64,000 bases of DNA from an uncultured Lachnospiraceae bacterium (GTDB taxonomy: Bacteria; Bacillota; Clostridia; Lachnospirales; Lachnospiraceae), in assembly GCA_902780385.1 (NCBI GenBank), contig CACZFF010000002.1, forward strand, positions 1 through 64,000, written 5' to 3'. A program made the translations under genes and the position numbers. Of the stretch, positions 53,636 through 62,654 are shown one piece after another. Positions within the stretch are counted from its first letter, which is position 1. Each line of letters begins with the position of its first letter. Under the pieces are notes generated by a model, which did not search any database, was not told the DNA's origin, and saw only the letters and a list, made by a program, of their open reading frames with translations.

Positions 53636-53683
53636 GTGATCGTCTCATCTTACCCGGGTCTCAAAAAGACTGCCGGGGTATGC

Positions 53684-53717
53684 AAAAAGCCTCTGTGCCG
53701 CGGCGCAGAGGCTTTTT
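53684..53717. terminator. Terminator after the DJ-1-like gene
   Basis: AAAAAGCCTCTGTGCC pairs with GGCGCAGAGGCTTTTT; the perfect 14-base stem has T-runs on both strands and can also end malQ. Confidence 0.9.
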
Positions 53718-53720
53718 CCT

Positions 53721-53776
53721 TTTTCATTCAGCGCTTTTCATTCAGCGTTTTTCATTCAGCGCTTTTCATTCAGCGC
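53721..53776. repeat. Four tandem copies of a 14-bp unit at the malQ 3' end
   Basis: The unit TTTTCATTCAGCGC occurs exactly four times, with one base change (GT for GC) in the second copy. The last copy overlaps the malQ stop codon (53770-53772). Confidence 0.92.
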
Positions 53777-55287
53777 GAATATATTTCAGCGTAACCCAGT
53801 ATTTTTGCCGAGAGCTCTTTTGTGAACACATCGGAGCGCACACGCCATTTCCAGTTGTCTCCAAGTGTGGACGGCGTGTTGATCCTGGCCTCGCTTCCAA
53901 GGTAGAGATAGTCCTGCAGGGGGATGATGCAGGTATCCGCCACGCTCATCATGGCAGTCCGGATCATTGCCTCCACCGCGGCTGCCCGGTCCTTTACTCC
54001 CAGATAGCGGAGGGCGTACTCGCGGACTCCCGGATCTGTATTTTCGATCCATCCCCGGGAAGTATCGTTATCGTGGGTCCCCGTGTATACGACACAATTA
54101 TGATTGTAATTGTGCGGCTGGTAATCGCTGTCACTTTTGGCGTCGAAGGCAAACTGCAGCACTTTCATGCCCGGGAAGCCGGTCTCTTCCAGAAGCTCAT
54201 GCACTTCTGGGGTGAGGAAGCCCAGGTCCTCGGCGATGACCTGCCGGTCACCGATGACATCCCGCAGCGCCTCAAACAGTTCCATACCGGGTCCCTTTAC
54301 CCAGGTCCCGTTCATAGCAGTGTCTTCGTTCGAGGGAATCTCATAATAGGACTCAAATCCGCGGAAATGGTCGATCCTGACCGCGTCATAGAAGAAAAAT
54401 GCGTGCTCCATGCGGGACTTCCACCAGGAAAACTCCTGCTCTTTGTGCTTGTCCCAGTCATAGATCGGATTGCCCCAAAGCTGGCCGGTGGCCGAAAAGG
54501 CATCCGGAGGGCAGCCCGCAACCACAGAGGGTCTGCCTGTCTCATCCAGTTTAAACAGGTCCGGATGGCTCCATGTATCCGCGCTGTCCAGCGCGACATA
54601 GATGGGGAGATCTCCCAGGATCCGGATCCCTTTTTTGGCGGCATATGCCTTGACTGCCTTCCACTGGCGGAAAAACATATACTGCATAAAGCAATAGAAG
54701 CGGATCTGATCCTGCAGCTCTTTGCGCCAGTATTTCACAGCGTCAGGCCTGCGCAGCCGGATATCTTCCTCCCAGTCCATCCACGCCGCATTCTCAAAAC
54801 GGCCTTTCAGAGCACTGTAGAGGGCATAGTCCTCCAGCCAGTCCTTGTTGTCCGCGATATATGTCTCAAATGCGTACCTGTCCCGGTTGTGGGAGGCATC
54901 TGCCCATTTCTCATTCGGGTGCAGGGCATAGGGGCTGTTTTCATAGGCATGATGCAGGAGCAGATACCGCACCTGATAGATCCGGCCGTAATCTATATAA
55001 GAAGGATTACTTCCAAAATCATACAGATCCGTCTCTTCCCGGGTGAGATACCCGTCGCCGATCAGCTGTTCCAGATCGACAAAATACGGATTGCCGGCAA
55101 AAGTCGAGAATGACTGGTAGGGCGAATCACCGTACCCCGTCTGCCCCAGCGGCAGTATCTGCCACCAGGTCTGACCTGATTTCTCAAGAAAGTCAACGAA
55201 ACGATAGGCTTCCGTGGAAAAGCAGCCGATTCCGTATCTGGACGGAAGACTGGCAACCGGAAGCAGGACGCCACAGGTCCGTTTCAT
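53770..55287 (-). CDS. malQ: 4-alpha-glucanotransferase (amylomaltase)
   Basis: A 505-residue GH77 enzyme that transfers maltosyl units between glucans. The catalytic nucleophile is in VRIDHFRGFESY, the acid/base in VIAEDLGFL and the third acidic residue in GTHDNDTS. Length is typical. It lies 32 bp downstream of rho in the same orientation and may be read from the rho transcript. No other maltodextrin genes are in view. Confidence 0.95.
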   Translation of the reverse strand: MKRTCGVLLPVASLPSRYGIGCFSTEAYRFVDFLEKSGQTWWQILPLGQTGYGDSPYQSFSTFAGNPYFVDLEQLIGDGYLTREETDLYDFGSNPSYIDYGRIYQVRYLLLHHAYENSPYALHPNEKWADASHNRDRYAFETYIADNKDWLEDYALYSALKGRFENAAWMDWEEDIRLRRPDAVKYWRKELQDQIRFYCFMQYMFFRQWKAVKAYAAKKGIRILGDLPIYVALDSADTWSHPDLFKLDETGRPSVVAGCPPDAFSATGQLWGNPIYDWDKHKEQEFSWWKSRMEHAFFFYDAVRIDHFRGFESYYEIPSNEDTAMNGTWVKGPGMELFEALRDVIGDRQVIAEDLGFLTPEVHELLEETGFPGMKVLQFAFDAKSDSDYQPHNYNHNCVVYTGTHDNDTSRGWIENTDPGVREYALRYLGVKDRAAAVEAMIRTAMMSVADTCIIPLQDYLYLGSEARINTPSTLGDNWKWRVRSDVFTKELSAKILGYAEIYSR

Positions 55288-55319
55288 GGCATTTCCTCCC
55301 CAAAATATATTACATTTAC

Positions 55320-57503
55320 TTACTGCGGGCGGTCAGATGGGCTGCCCCACTGTATTTTGCGCACCATGGCAACAAACTCGCCGTTTGTGCGGGTCCTGGC
55401 AAACAGATCCAGGGCCTGGGTCACAGCCTGTTCAGCGCTCAATCCGTTAAAGGATCGCCGGATAATGCTCATGGCATTCTGTTCGTCCGGGGTCAGCAGC
55501 AGGTCATCCCTGCGCGTTCCGGAACGCACGATATCGATCGCGGGGAAAATACGGCGCTCTGAGAGCCGACGGTCAAGAACAAGCTCCATGTTGCCCGTTC
55601 CTTTGAATTCCTCAAAGACAATGTCATCCATTTTACTGCCGGTATCGATCAGGGCAGTCGCCAGAATGGTCAGACTTCCTCCCTCGCGCATGTTTCTTGC
55701 CGCGCCGAAAAACCGCTTGGGCATGTGGAGGGCCGCGGGATCAAGACCTCCCGAAAGGGTCCGGCCGCTGGACGGCTCTGTAATATTATAGGCCCTGGTC
55801 AGACGGGTGATGGAATCAAGAAGGATCATGACATCCTTTTTGTGCTCGACCAGACGTCTGGCACGCTCGATCGCCATTTCAGAGACACGTTTGTGGTGCT
55901 CGGGAAGTTCGTCGAAAGTGGAGTAGATCACCTCCGAGTCAGGTCCCTCGATCGCTTCGCGGATATCCGTCACTTCCTCCGGCCTCTCATCGATCAGAAG
56001 CACGATCAGATGGATCTCCGGGTTATTGTATTTGACAGAACGCGCCACTTCCTTGATCAGGGTCGTCTTGCCTGCCTTGGGCGGAGATACGATCATACCG
56101 CGCTGTCCCTTGCCCACAGGACTGATCAGATCCATGATGCGCATGGAAATGCTGCCGCCGGTCCTCTCAAGGCGGATCCTGTCATCCGGAAATACAGGCG
56201 TCATATCTTCAAAATTGTAGCGCCGTGTCGCTTCCTCGGGGGAAAAGCCGTTGACCGACTTGACATAGAGAAGGGCACTGAATTTCTCTCCCTGCGTGCG
56301 CACGCGGATATTGCCCACAATGATATCGCCGGTCTTGAGTCCGAAGCGGCGGATCTGGCTGGGAGCCACGTAGATATCATTCTCGCCGGGCATGTAATTG
56401 GCACAGCGGATAAATCCGAACCCGTCCTGCATGACCTCCAGAATTCCGTTTGCCATCTGGCCGCTGTCAAGCTCTGTATTCAGTTCGTCCTTGTGCAGGA
56501 CAGGTGTATCGGGCCGTCCCGGCTGGTAAAATCTCGACAGTCTTGCACCGGCCGACTCCGGATTGCCTTCCTGGGGAGTATTCTGATATGCAGGGATCTG
56601 TCTGGGTCCCTGTCCCTGGGCTGTCATTTTCGGATCATCGTTCTGCCTTGCAGCCTGATCATCCCCATATGCAGGTGTCTGTTCGCGGACGACTGCCTCA
56701 TCCGTTTCCGGCAGACCACTCATATAGGGATTGGTATTCGGAGCAAAGCCCTGTCCCTGTTCGGAAAACCGTGTCCTCCCGGTCTGTTCCATGCCGGCAG
56801 TTCTGTCGGAATTGGCTTCATTCATACGGCCGGAATCCCGCTGGGAATCTCCGGTCCGGTTTCTGTCCTGAAGAGAACCAAATCCGCTCTGTCCGGACTG
56901 TCTGACGGGGCGGTTCTGGCGCCCGTTCTGTGCATTCTGACGGTCATCCCTCCGTATACGGCCAGCATTGTTCTGTCTGCGCCCGGCCCCGGTCCCCGGA
57001 TTATAATTGCCGGATCCCTGACGGCCCCTCTGGACACCCTGGTTCCTCTGCCTGGCGCGGCTGCTGTCACCTGCCGCGCTCTTATCCTTCCGATCATAAT
57101 CGGAAAGGCCGGCAGCGGTATTCTCCTGGCCCTGCCGGTCATTTCCGCTCCTCTGACGCGGCGGATTGTCTCCCTCCATCCTGGCGGCAGATTCCTGTCC
57201 GGCGCCATCCTGTCCGTCCGCGCTGCGGGAAGTCCCTGTCACGTCTTCAGCTTCCTTCCCTCCGGCTTCGCCGGCTTCATCGCGGGCCGGTCTGACACCG
57301 TCCTGCGTCCCCTGGGCTGCTTCCTGCATCTGCCGTCTCTGTATTCTTTCATTTCTGAGAAGGATCGCCTCCTCCTCATCTTTTTTCAGCATAGCATCGA
57401 TCAGATCTGCCTTTTTGAGGGTTGAGATCCTGCGCATCCCCCTGTTTTTTGCGATCTCACGAAGATCATGCAGTGATATGGACTCATATCGTTCTCTAGT
57501 CAT
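55320..57503 (-). CDS. rho: Transcription termination factor Rho with a long disordered insert
   Basis: A 727-residue hexameric RNA helicase that ends transcription. The Rho_N domain occupies residues 1-43, followed by an insert of about 285 residues (60-345) rich in Gln, Asn, Arg, Gly and Ser. The cold-shock RNA-binding domain then starts (GILEVMQDGFGFIR), and the ATPase core has SPPKAGKTT (Walker A). E. coli Rho is 419 residues. Such inserts in some Clostridia and actinobacteria bind RNA or form condensates. I prefer ATG 57503 to the adjacent one at 57506 because GGAGG is at the usual spacing. Confidence 0.97.
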   Translation of the reverse strand: MTRERYESISLHDLREIAKNRGMRRISTLKKADLIDAMLKKDEEEAILLRNERIQRRQMQEAAQGTQDGVRPARDEAGEAGGKEAEDVTGTSRSADGQDGAGQESAARMEGDNPPRQRSGNDRQGQENTAAGLSDYDRKDKSAAGDSSRARQRNQGVQRGRQGSGNYNPGTGAGRRQNNAGRIRRDDRQNAQNGRQNRPVRQSGQSGFGSLQDRNRTGDSQRDSGRMNEANSDRTAGMEQTGRTRFSEQGQGFAPNTNPYMSGLPETDEAVVREQTPAYGDDQAARQNDDPKMTAQGQGPRQIPAYQNTPQEGNPESAGARLSRFYQPGRPDTPVLHKDELNTELDSGQMANGILEVMQDGFGFIRCANYMPGENDIYVAPSQIRRFGLKTGDIIVGNIRVRTQGEKFSALLYVKSVNGFSPEEATRRYNFEDMTPVFPDDRIRLERTGGSISMRIMDLISPVGKGQRGMIVSPPKAGKTTLIKEVARSVKYNNPEIHLIVLLIDERPEEVTDIREAIEGPDSEVIYSTFDELPEHHKRVSEMAIERARRLVEHKKDVMILLDSITRLTRAYNITEPSSGRTLSGGLDPAALHMPKRFFGAARNMREGGSLTILATALIDTGSKMDDIVFEEFKGTGNMELVLDRRLSERRIFPAIDIVRSGTRRDDLLLTPDEQNAMSIIRRSFNGLSAEQAVTQALDLFARTRTNGEFVAMVRKIQWGSPSDRPQ

Positions 57504-58072
57504 CATTTTCCTCCAAGTATTCTATGATCTCACATGCAGGTAAAGGAGCTTCACGCTCAACAATCCCCCTGCTGTGCTTAAAGCGATTATTCATTCCGGA
57601 CATCAAGCGGCCGGTGTGTCCATGGGACAATGCGCGCAGCAATAACAAAGCGGCGTCCTCTTGTCCGCTTATGCATACATGTCTGCGGATACCCGCCCAT
57701 GTCCACAAGTATTAAAAATGCACTGCTATAAAAAATGCACTGATCTGAGAAAAATACTTCGCCAGACGTGTCTGCGTCCTGCAGGCACACAAAAAATATC
57801 TGAATATATAATTATAATGCGATAAAAATGGAAACTTATATGCCGATTGATGAAATAAGCTGGCAGGTCGTGCTGCACCCGCTATCCGCAGTGGTCACGA
57901 AAACACACTGCCGCAGATCCGTCGGGATCTATGCTGCGGCAGATACACCCGGTTACCGACAACAGACATGGATACTAAGCGCACACACGGCATACATATG
58001 ACTTGATCATAGATTCGGCAGGAAAATCCATCCTGTCCTTTGATGATGTACTTAGAGAGCATTATAGACCAG
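57504..58072. other. Intergenic region upstream of rho
   Basis: 569 bases without a credible gene. It has a -10 TATAAT for the minus strand at 57811-57816. The hairpin CTGCCGCAG/CTGCGGCAG (57907-57941) is probably the DUF4364 terminator. A short frame ending over the rho start (57496-57708) has no visible ribosome binding site. Confidence 0.4.
57907..57941 (-). terminator. Possible terminator of the DUF4364 unit
   Basis: CTGCCGCAG pairs with CTGCGGCAG around an inner GATCC/GGATC stem. The T-run on the minus strand is short (TGTTTTCG). Confidence 0.5.
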
Positions 58073-58585
58073 TCAAAATAGATTTTCAATGAGATATCTG
58101 TATATGTCTGTGTTTTTTTCATCCCAGCGGCCCGCTATGGCCTCCGCCGAGGCGGCATCCGGGACAGCTATTTTCACTTCCAGAAGGGTGACATCCTTCT
58201 CTTTTACTGACATGCGGACTTCATAAACACCGGAGGTCATGCGCTCATACACAGCATTCACCTCCCGGTCCTCCCTGATCTGACGGCCGTTTTCGACGAG
58301 CCATGTATCCACCTGACTGCGGATCTGGGGGTTCAGACGGGCCCCGAAGAAACCCAGGGCCTGGATGCCGGCATCGGTCAGCTTCAGAAATTTCTTGTCT
58401 CCGCGCAGCACAATGCGGACCAGCCCCTGTTTTTCAAGCTGGTCATAACTCTCCGCCAGGGAGACAAAATTCGCATAACCGCTCTCCAGGAGGAAGGAGG
58501 AAAGCATTCCCTGTGTCACTTCCCCCTCCGCGCGGTCAAGCATATAAAGAATGATCAGTTTATAGACGGTAAAAACATTGTCCAT
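58073..58585 (-). CDS. DUF4364 family protein
   Basis: A 170-residue soluble protein that I recognise as DUF4364, common in Lachnospiraceae and other Clostridia. The first 90 residues look like a winged helix (YKLIILYMLDRAEGEVTQG), so a DNA-binding role is possible but untested. No catalytic motif. It follows rarA (51-bp gap) and may be part of that unit. Confidence 0.8.
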   Translation of the reverse strand: MDNVFTVYKLIILYMLDRAEGEVTQGMLSSFLLESGYANFVSLAESYDQLEKQGLVRIVLRGDKKFLKLTDAGIQALGFFGARLNPQIRSQVDTWLVENGRQIREDREVNAVYERMTSGVYEVRMSVKEKDVTLLEVKIAVPDAASAEAIAGRWDEKNTDIYRYLIENLF

Positions 58586-58599
58586 TATTCATCTCCGCC

Positions 58600-58634
58600 G
58601 TTACACGTCCCTTCGGGAAGGTCTTTGCAGTAAC
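58600..58634. repeat. Fragment resembling the MITE-like terminal hairpin
   Basis: GTTAC and GTAAC bound a 35-base segment with CCC and GGG around TTC. It resembles the terminal hairpin of copies A and B but is short, so the link is tentative. Confidence 0.35.
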
Positions 58635-58636
58635 GT

Positions 58637-60013
58637 TTATTCATTCCGGTTTTCCGGATCGCGGTCCAGAAGATCTTCGGCTGTCCGGTAGCGCCCGTCG
58701 CCGGTCAGGCGGTACAGACGCTCGCGGATCTGCTGTTCACAGCCGTTTTCAGAGGGTTCGTAGAGTCTGCTGCCTCTGACTTCCTCCGGAAGGTAAGGCT
58801 GGCCGCTGTAATGTTCCTTATATAAATGGGCATACTGGTATCCCAGCCCGCGGCCGAGTTTTCCGGCGCCGCCGTAGTGGGAATCCTGCAGATATGGCGG
58901 AACAGGCAGATTTCCTGTCTTCTTGACCAGTTCCTTTGCCGAGAAAATGGCGTTGGTCGCGGCATTGCTCTTGGGAGCACTCGCCACATAAGAGGCCGCC
59001 TGGGCCAGAATGATCTGCGCTTCCGGCAGTCCGATCCGCTCGCATGCCAGCGAGCAGGAGACCGCGACTGTGATCGCCATCGGATCTGCGTTTCCCACAT
59101 CCTCCGACGCGCAGATCATGATCCTGCGGGCAATGAATTTGGGATCCTCACCCGCCTCCAGCATCCTTGCCAGATAGTAGACGGCCGCATCGGGGTCAGA
59201 CCCCCGCATGCTCTTGATGAAGGCGGAAATCGTATCATAGTGATTATCGCCTCCCTTGTCGTACCGCGGCGCCCGCCTCTGAATACATTCCTGGGCAATA
59301 TCCAGTGTGATCCGCACTTTTCCGTCCGCCGAGGGCTCTGTGGTCAGAATGCCGAGCTCGACGGCGCTCAGGGCACGCCTTGCATCTCCGTCCGCAACAT
59401 CCGCAAGGAAGTCTGCCGCGTCTTCATCGATGGCAGCATTATACATGCCCATGCCCTTTTCGCTGTCGTAGACAGCGCGCATGATCAGGGCCCGCACATC
59501 TGCCCGGGAAAGAGGCTTCAGCTCGAAGACCGTAGACCGGGAGATCAGCGCCCCGTTCACCTCAAAATAGGGGTTTTCCGTGGTCGCCCCGATCAGTGTG
59601 ACCGTACCGTCCTCAACGAAAGGAAGCAGATAGTCCTGCTGGGATTTATTGAAGCGGTGGATCTCATCGATAAAGAGGATCGTCTTTTTTCCGTACATGC
59701 CCAGACGGTCTTTGGCGCCCCGCACGGCTTCCTCCATGTCCTTTTTGCCGGAGGTCGTGGCATTGAGCTGGATAAACTCCGCACTCGTGGTATTGGCGAT
59801 CACCCGCGCCAGTGTGGTCTTGCCGGTGCCGGGAGGTCCGTAAAAAATCAGTGATCCCAGCTTATCCGCCTGGATCGCCCTGCGCAGAAGACGTCCCTTT
59901 CCGATGATATGCTCCTGGCCCACGACCTGGTCCAGTGTCACGGGCCGGATCCTGGCGGCCAGGGGAGACTCTGTCTGCTGCTGCTCCTGCCGCATGTAGT
60001 CAAATAAATCCAT
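58637..60013 (-). CDS. rarA: Replication-associated recombination protein A (RarA/MgsA)
   Basis: A 458-residue AAA ATPase related to clamp loaders, acting at stalled replication forks. Walker A GPPGTGKTT (about residues 59-67), FIDEIHRFN (Walker B) and GATTENP (sensor 1 region) are clear. Length is usual. ATGG at 60013 begins just after an AT-rich stretch (60014-60040). It likely shares a transcript with DUF4364. Confidence 0.96.
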   Translation of the reverse strand: MDLFDYMRQEQQQTESPLAARIRPVTLDQVVGQEHIIGKGRLLRRAIQADKLGSLIFYGPPGTGKTTLARVIANTTSAEFIQLNATTSGKKDMEEAVRGAKDRLGMYGKKTILFIDEIHRFNKSQQDYLLPFVEDGTVTLIGATTENPYFEVNGALISRSTVFELKPLSRADVRALIMRAVYDSEKGMGMYNAAIDEDAADFLADVADGDARRALSAVELGILTTEPSADGKVRITLDIAQECIQRRAPRYDKGGDNHYDTISAFIKSMRGSDPDAAVYYLARMLEAGEDPKFIARRIMICASEDVGNADPMAITVAVSCSLACERIGLPEAQIILAQAASYVASAPKSNAATNAIFSAKELVKKTGNLPVPPYLQDSHYGGAGKLGRGLGYQYAHLYKEHYSGQPYLPEEVRGSRLYEPSENGCEQQIRERLYRLTGDGRYRTAEDLLDRDPENRNE

Positions 60014-60343
60014 TACTATATAATCTCACTTTCCGATCATGCCGCTCTCCGGAGGGGCATCGCGAGGAAAAAGCCCTGAACGGGTTTCTCCGACGCGATC
60101 AGCGGTGGTTTGTGCCGCGTACTCCGGCAGAAAATACCGACTGACTGCAATCTGCCGTTAATGAACAGCACTCCCTCCGCCGCAGACGCAGTAGAAAGAG
60201 TGCCTTCTTATGCTTGTATAGAAAAATCTTATCAGCAGGTCTCACTGCTGCCGGGTTCCGGAAACGATATCCAATACCGGCCCCGAAAATACATTCGGAT
60301 TATAACAGAATGCATAATTGCGGTCAATGCATGAGCAGCCGGA
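60014..60343. other. Intergenic region between rarA and RsmF-like gene
   Basis: 330 bases without a gene. The rarA promoter should lie here; AT-rich patches are near 60205-60235 and 60290-60315. I see no strong hairpin. Confidence 0.35.
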
Positions 60344-62008
60344 TCAGCCCGGGCGATAGCTGCTGCCCTTGCGAAGTCCCCTGGGATAATGATTTTTGAG
60401 CATGCTGCCGGCAGCCTTTCCCCATCCGACAGCACATCCGTCAATGCAGACAAGGCACCACCCCTTAGATATCCCCTCCGGCAAAGAGACTGCCTCTCCC
60501 CGAAGCCAGGCATAGGCTTCGGGACGATCCCCCTGCAGATGCATTGTGCGCAGAACCTCATTTTCCGTCAAAGCCATACCCAGTGCATGAGATGGTGTAA
60601 AACGTCCCTTTGTAATCTCTCCCAGCTGAAGACCCGGACGCAGAATGCGCAGCCCCTCCAGAGACAGCGAATCTACAGGGACAGGAAGCATATAGAGCGT
60701 GTCCCCGAAAAGGAGAAAGTATTCTTCCCCTGACTGTCCCGCGTCGGAGCAATTCAGGTTTTCTCTGCAAAAATCATACCATAAGCGCAGAGCCTCCTCT
60801 TTTTTCGGATCTCTTTTCCCGCCTTTTCGTCCTCTGTGCTTTTTCTTTGCGGACACCTCTTTTTTATCAGGTCTTTTTTCATCCCTGCCCTGCGGCCCAA
60901 CAACTGCAGGACTGCCGTTTTCCCGGAGAAATCCGGAATCATGAATCTGCAAAAGCTGCTCTGCAGTGCATTCGTTTGAGATACTGTCACGGCCTTTTTT
61001 TGTGAGCACAGCGGCAAAATGACCTTCCCCTTCCAGCAGGTGAGGCCACAGACGGACTGTTTCCCGGACAGACTGGTCCGGATCTTCCTCACCCGGTACC
61101 CATTCGGGTCTTCCTGCGGCAAATCCCCACTTGTCCGGCTGTATAGAGGGCAGGTCGGCGATTGGGACGACAGAGAACTCAGGATGTGCTTTCAGGAAAC
61201 GGACAATCGTACCTTCATTCTCTTCCGGAGAGAATGTGCAGGTAGAATAGACAAGCCTTCCTCCCGGACGCAGCATGGATGCCGCCTCTTCCATAATCTC
61301 CGACTGTCTCTCTGCGCACATACGTACATTTTCCGGACTCCAGTGGGTGAGTGCCTCTTCCTCTTTGCGAAACATTCCCTCACCGGAACAGGGCGCATCA
61401 ACTACGATCCTGTCAAAAAAAAGCGGAAAACGGGAAGCCAGACGATGCGGAGGCTCATTGGTCACCAGTGCGTTGCGAATCCCCATTCGCTCCAGATTGG
61501 AGGACAGAACTCTGGCCCGCTCCGGATGAATCTCATTGGCGACCAGAATCCCTTCCCCCCGCAGGCAGGCTGCCAGTTTCGTGCTCTTGCCGCCCGGTGC
61601 CGCACAGAGGTCCAGCACACGCTCCCCCGGCTTTGCACCGCAGAGCACGGCAGGTACCATGGCGCTGGCCTCCTGGATATAATACATTCCTGCCTCATGC
61701 CAGGGGAGACGTCCCGGTCGGAAGTCCCGGGAATAATAAAAACCGTCCGGCTCCCATGGGACCTGCTTCAGCTCTCCATCCGCCGATTTTACATCCTGTC
61801 CGGCGGCTGCTTTTTGCAGCATGGCCAGAGCCTTTCCCCGTTCCGTCTTGAGCGGATTAAGGCGCAGTGAATAAAGGCGCTTTTGTCTGTAAGAAGACAA
61901 AAACGCCGCATATTCTTCCTCTTTCAAAAGTTCCTGCATCCTGTCAGTGAATGCCTCCGGAAGCGGGAGCCCGTTTTCTGTTTCCTTCTGTTCAGCAAAA
62001 TCTGTCAT
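60344..62008 (-). CDS. rsmF: RsmF/NOP2-family rRNA (cytosine-C5) methyltransferase
   Basis: A 554-residue methyltransferase of the NOL1/NOP2/Sun family, acting on 16S rRNA. The SAM-binding CAAPGGKST, the catalytic-cysteine motif DAPCSGEGMF and the second cysteine in TCTFSPEENE are present. A C-terminal RNA-binding extension with a basic low-complexity segment (KKEVSAKKKHRGRKGG) follows. I chose the ATG at 62008, after the nrdG stop, with AGGA upstream; the longer frame overlaps nrdG. It follows nrdG by 70 bp. Confidence 0.9.
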   Translation of the reverse strand: MTDFAEQKETENGLPLPEAFTDRMQELLKEEEYAAFLSSYRQKRLYSLRLNPLKTERGKALAMLQKAAAGQDVKSADGELKQVPWEPDGFYYSRDFRPGRLPWHEAGMYYIQEASAMVPAVLCGAKPGERVLDLCAAPGGKSTKLAACLRGEGILVANEIHPERARVLSSNLERMGIRNALVTNEPPHRLASRFPLFFDRIVVDAPCSGEGMFRKEEEALTHWSPENVRMCAERQSEIMEEAASMLRPGGRLVYSTCTFSPEENEGTIVRFLKAHPEFSVVPIADLPSIQPDKWGFAAGRPEWVPGEEDPDQSVRETVRLWPHLLEGEGHFAAVLTKKGRDSISNECTAEQLLQIHDSGFLRENGSPAVVGPQGRDEKRPDKKEVSAKKKHRGRKGGKRDPKKEEALRLWYDFCRENLNCSDAGQSGEEYFLLFGDTLYMLPVPVDSLSLEGLRILRPGLQLGEITKGRFTPSHALGMALTENEVLRTMHLQGDRPEAYAWLRGEAVSLPEGISKGWCLVCIDGCAVGWGKAAGSMLKNHYPRGLRKGSSYRPG

Positions 62009-62078
62009 TTTTCGAATCCTGTCAGAATACCGTTTTTCTGCCTCATTGCCTTTGTCCGCAGTCTTTCGGACTCCGGTC

Positions 62079-62654
62079 TCATTTCCAGTTGGAATCTCCC
62101 TTTGCAATGTCGGCGATCTGCTGCTCAGCATCAACCGCTCCTGAATCCTCACAGTTTCCTTCAGGTCCTGCGGCATGGAGGGCAAGAATCCGCTGGTTTC
62201 TGCTCCCCCGATACAAAAGAGTGATATCTTTTTCTGCGAGCAGAAAGCGCCCGTCCACCAGCACATCGATCAGGGACAGCATCTCATCCGTATGGGATGT
62301 GTGCTTATCCCCGCCCTGCAGAAGATCTCTCTCATAGGTATAGCCGGTATAGCACCAGACGGTCTTTTTCGGATAGATCCGTTTCACCTTGCGCAGAAGA
62401 CCCACCAGGACCGACTGATTTTCCGGCTCAAACGGTTCACCCCCCAACAGAGTCAGTCCTTCGATATACTCCGGCATCAGAAGCCGGAGGATCCGGTCCT
62501 CGGTCTCCAATGTATAGGTCTTCCCGTAATCAAAGTCCCATGTCTCCGGGTTAAAACATCCGGGGCAGGCATTGCGACAGCCTGATACAAAGAGACTCAC
62601 CCTCACACCGGGACCGTCTGCAATATCATACTCTTTGATCTGCGCGTACTTCAT
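62079..62654 (-). CDS. nrdG: Anaerobic ribonucleotide reductase activating protein NrdG
   Basis: A 191-residue radical SAM activase that installs the glycyl radical of class III reductase NrdD. C26, C30 and C33 (CRNACPGC) bind the 4Fe-4S cluster. It is about 30-40 residues longer than usual, with a hydrophilic C-terminal extension. NrdD is not in the window. The start overlaps the stop of the upstream acyltransferase gene by four bases (ATGA), so the two are coupled. Confidence 0.95.
   Translation of the reverse strand: MKYAQIKEYDIADGPGVRVSLFVSGCRNACPGCFNPETWDFDYGKTYTLETEDRILRLLMPEYIEGLTLLGGEPFEPENQSVLVGLLRKVKRIYPKKTVWCYTGYTYERDLLQGGDKHTSHTDEMLSLIDVLVDGRFLLAEKDITLLYRGSRNQRILALHAAGPEGNCEDSGAVDAEQQIADIAKGDSNWK

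Noticed and set aside
57496-57708. 70-residue frame overlapping the rho start
   Set aside because: No visible ribosome binding site and no recognisable domain; leader peptide function cannot be excluded but is unsupported.
62008-62266. Longer N-terminus for the RsmF-like gene
   Set aside because: The extension would overlap the nrdG coding region and its residues lack similarity to the methyltransferase family.
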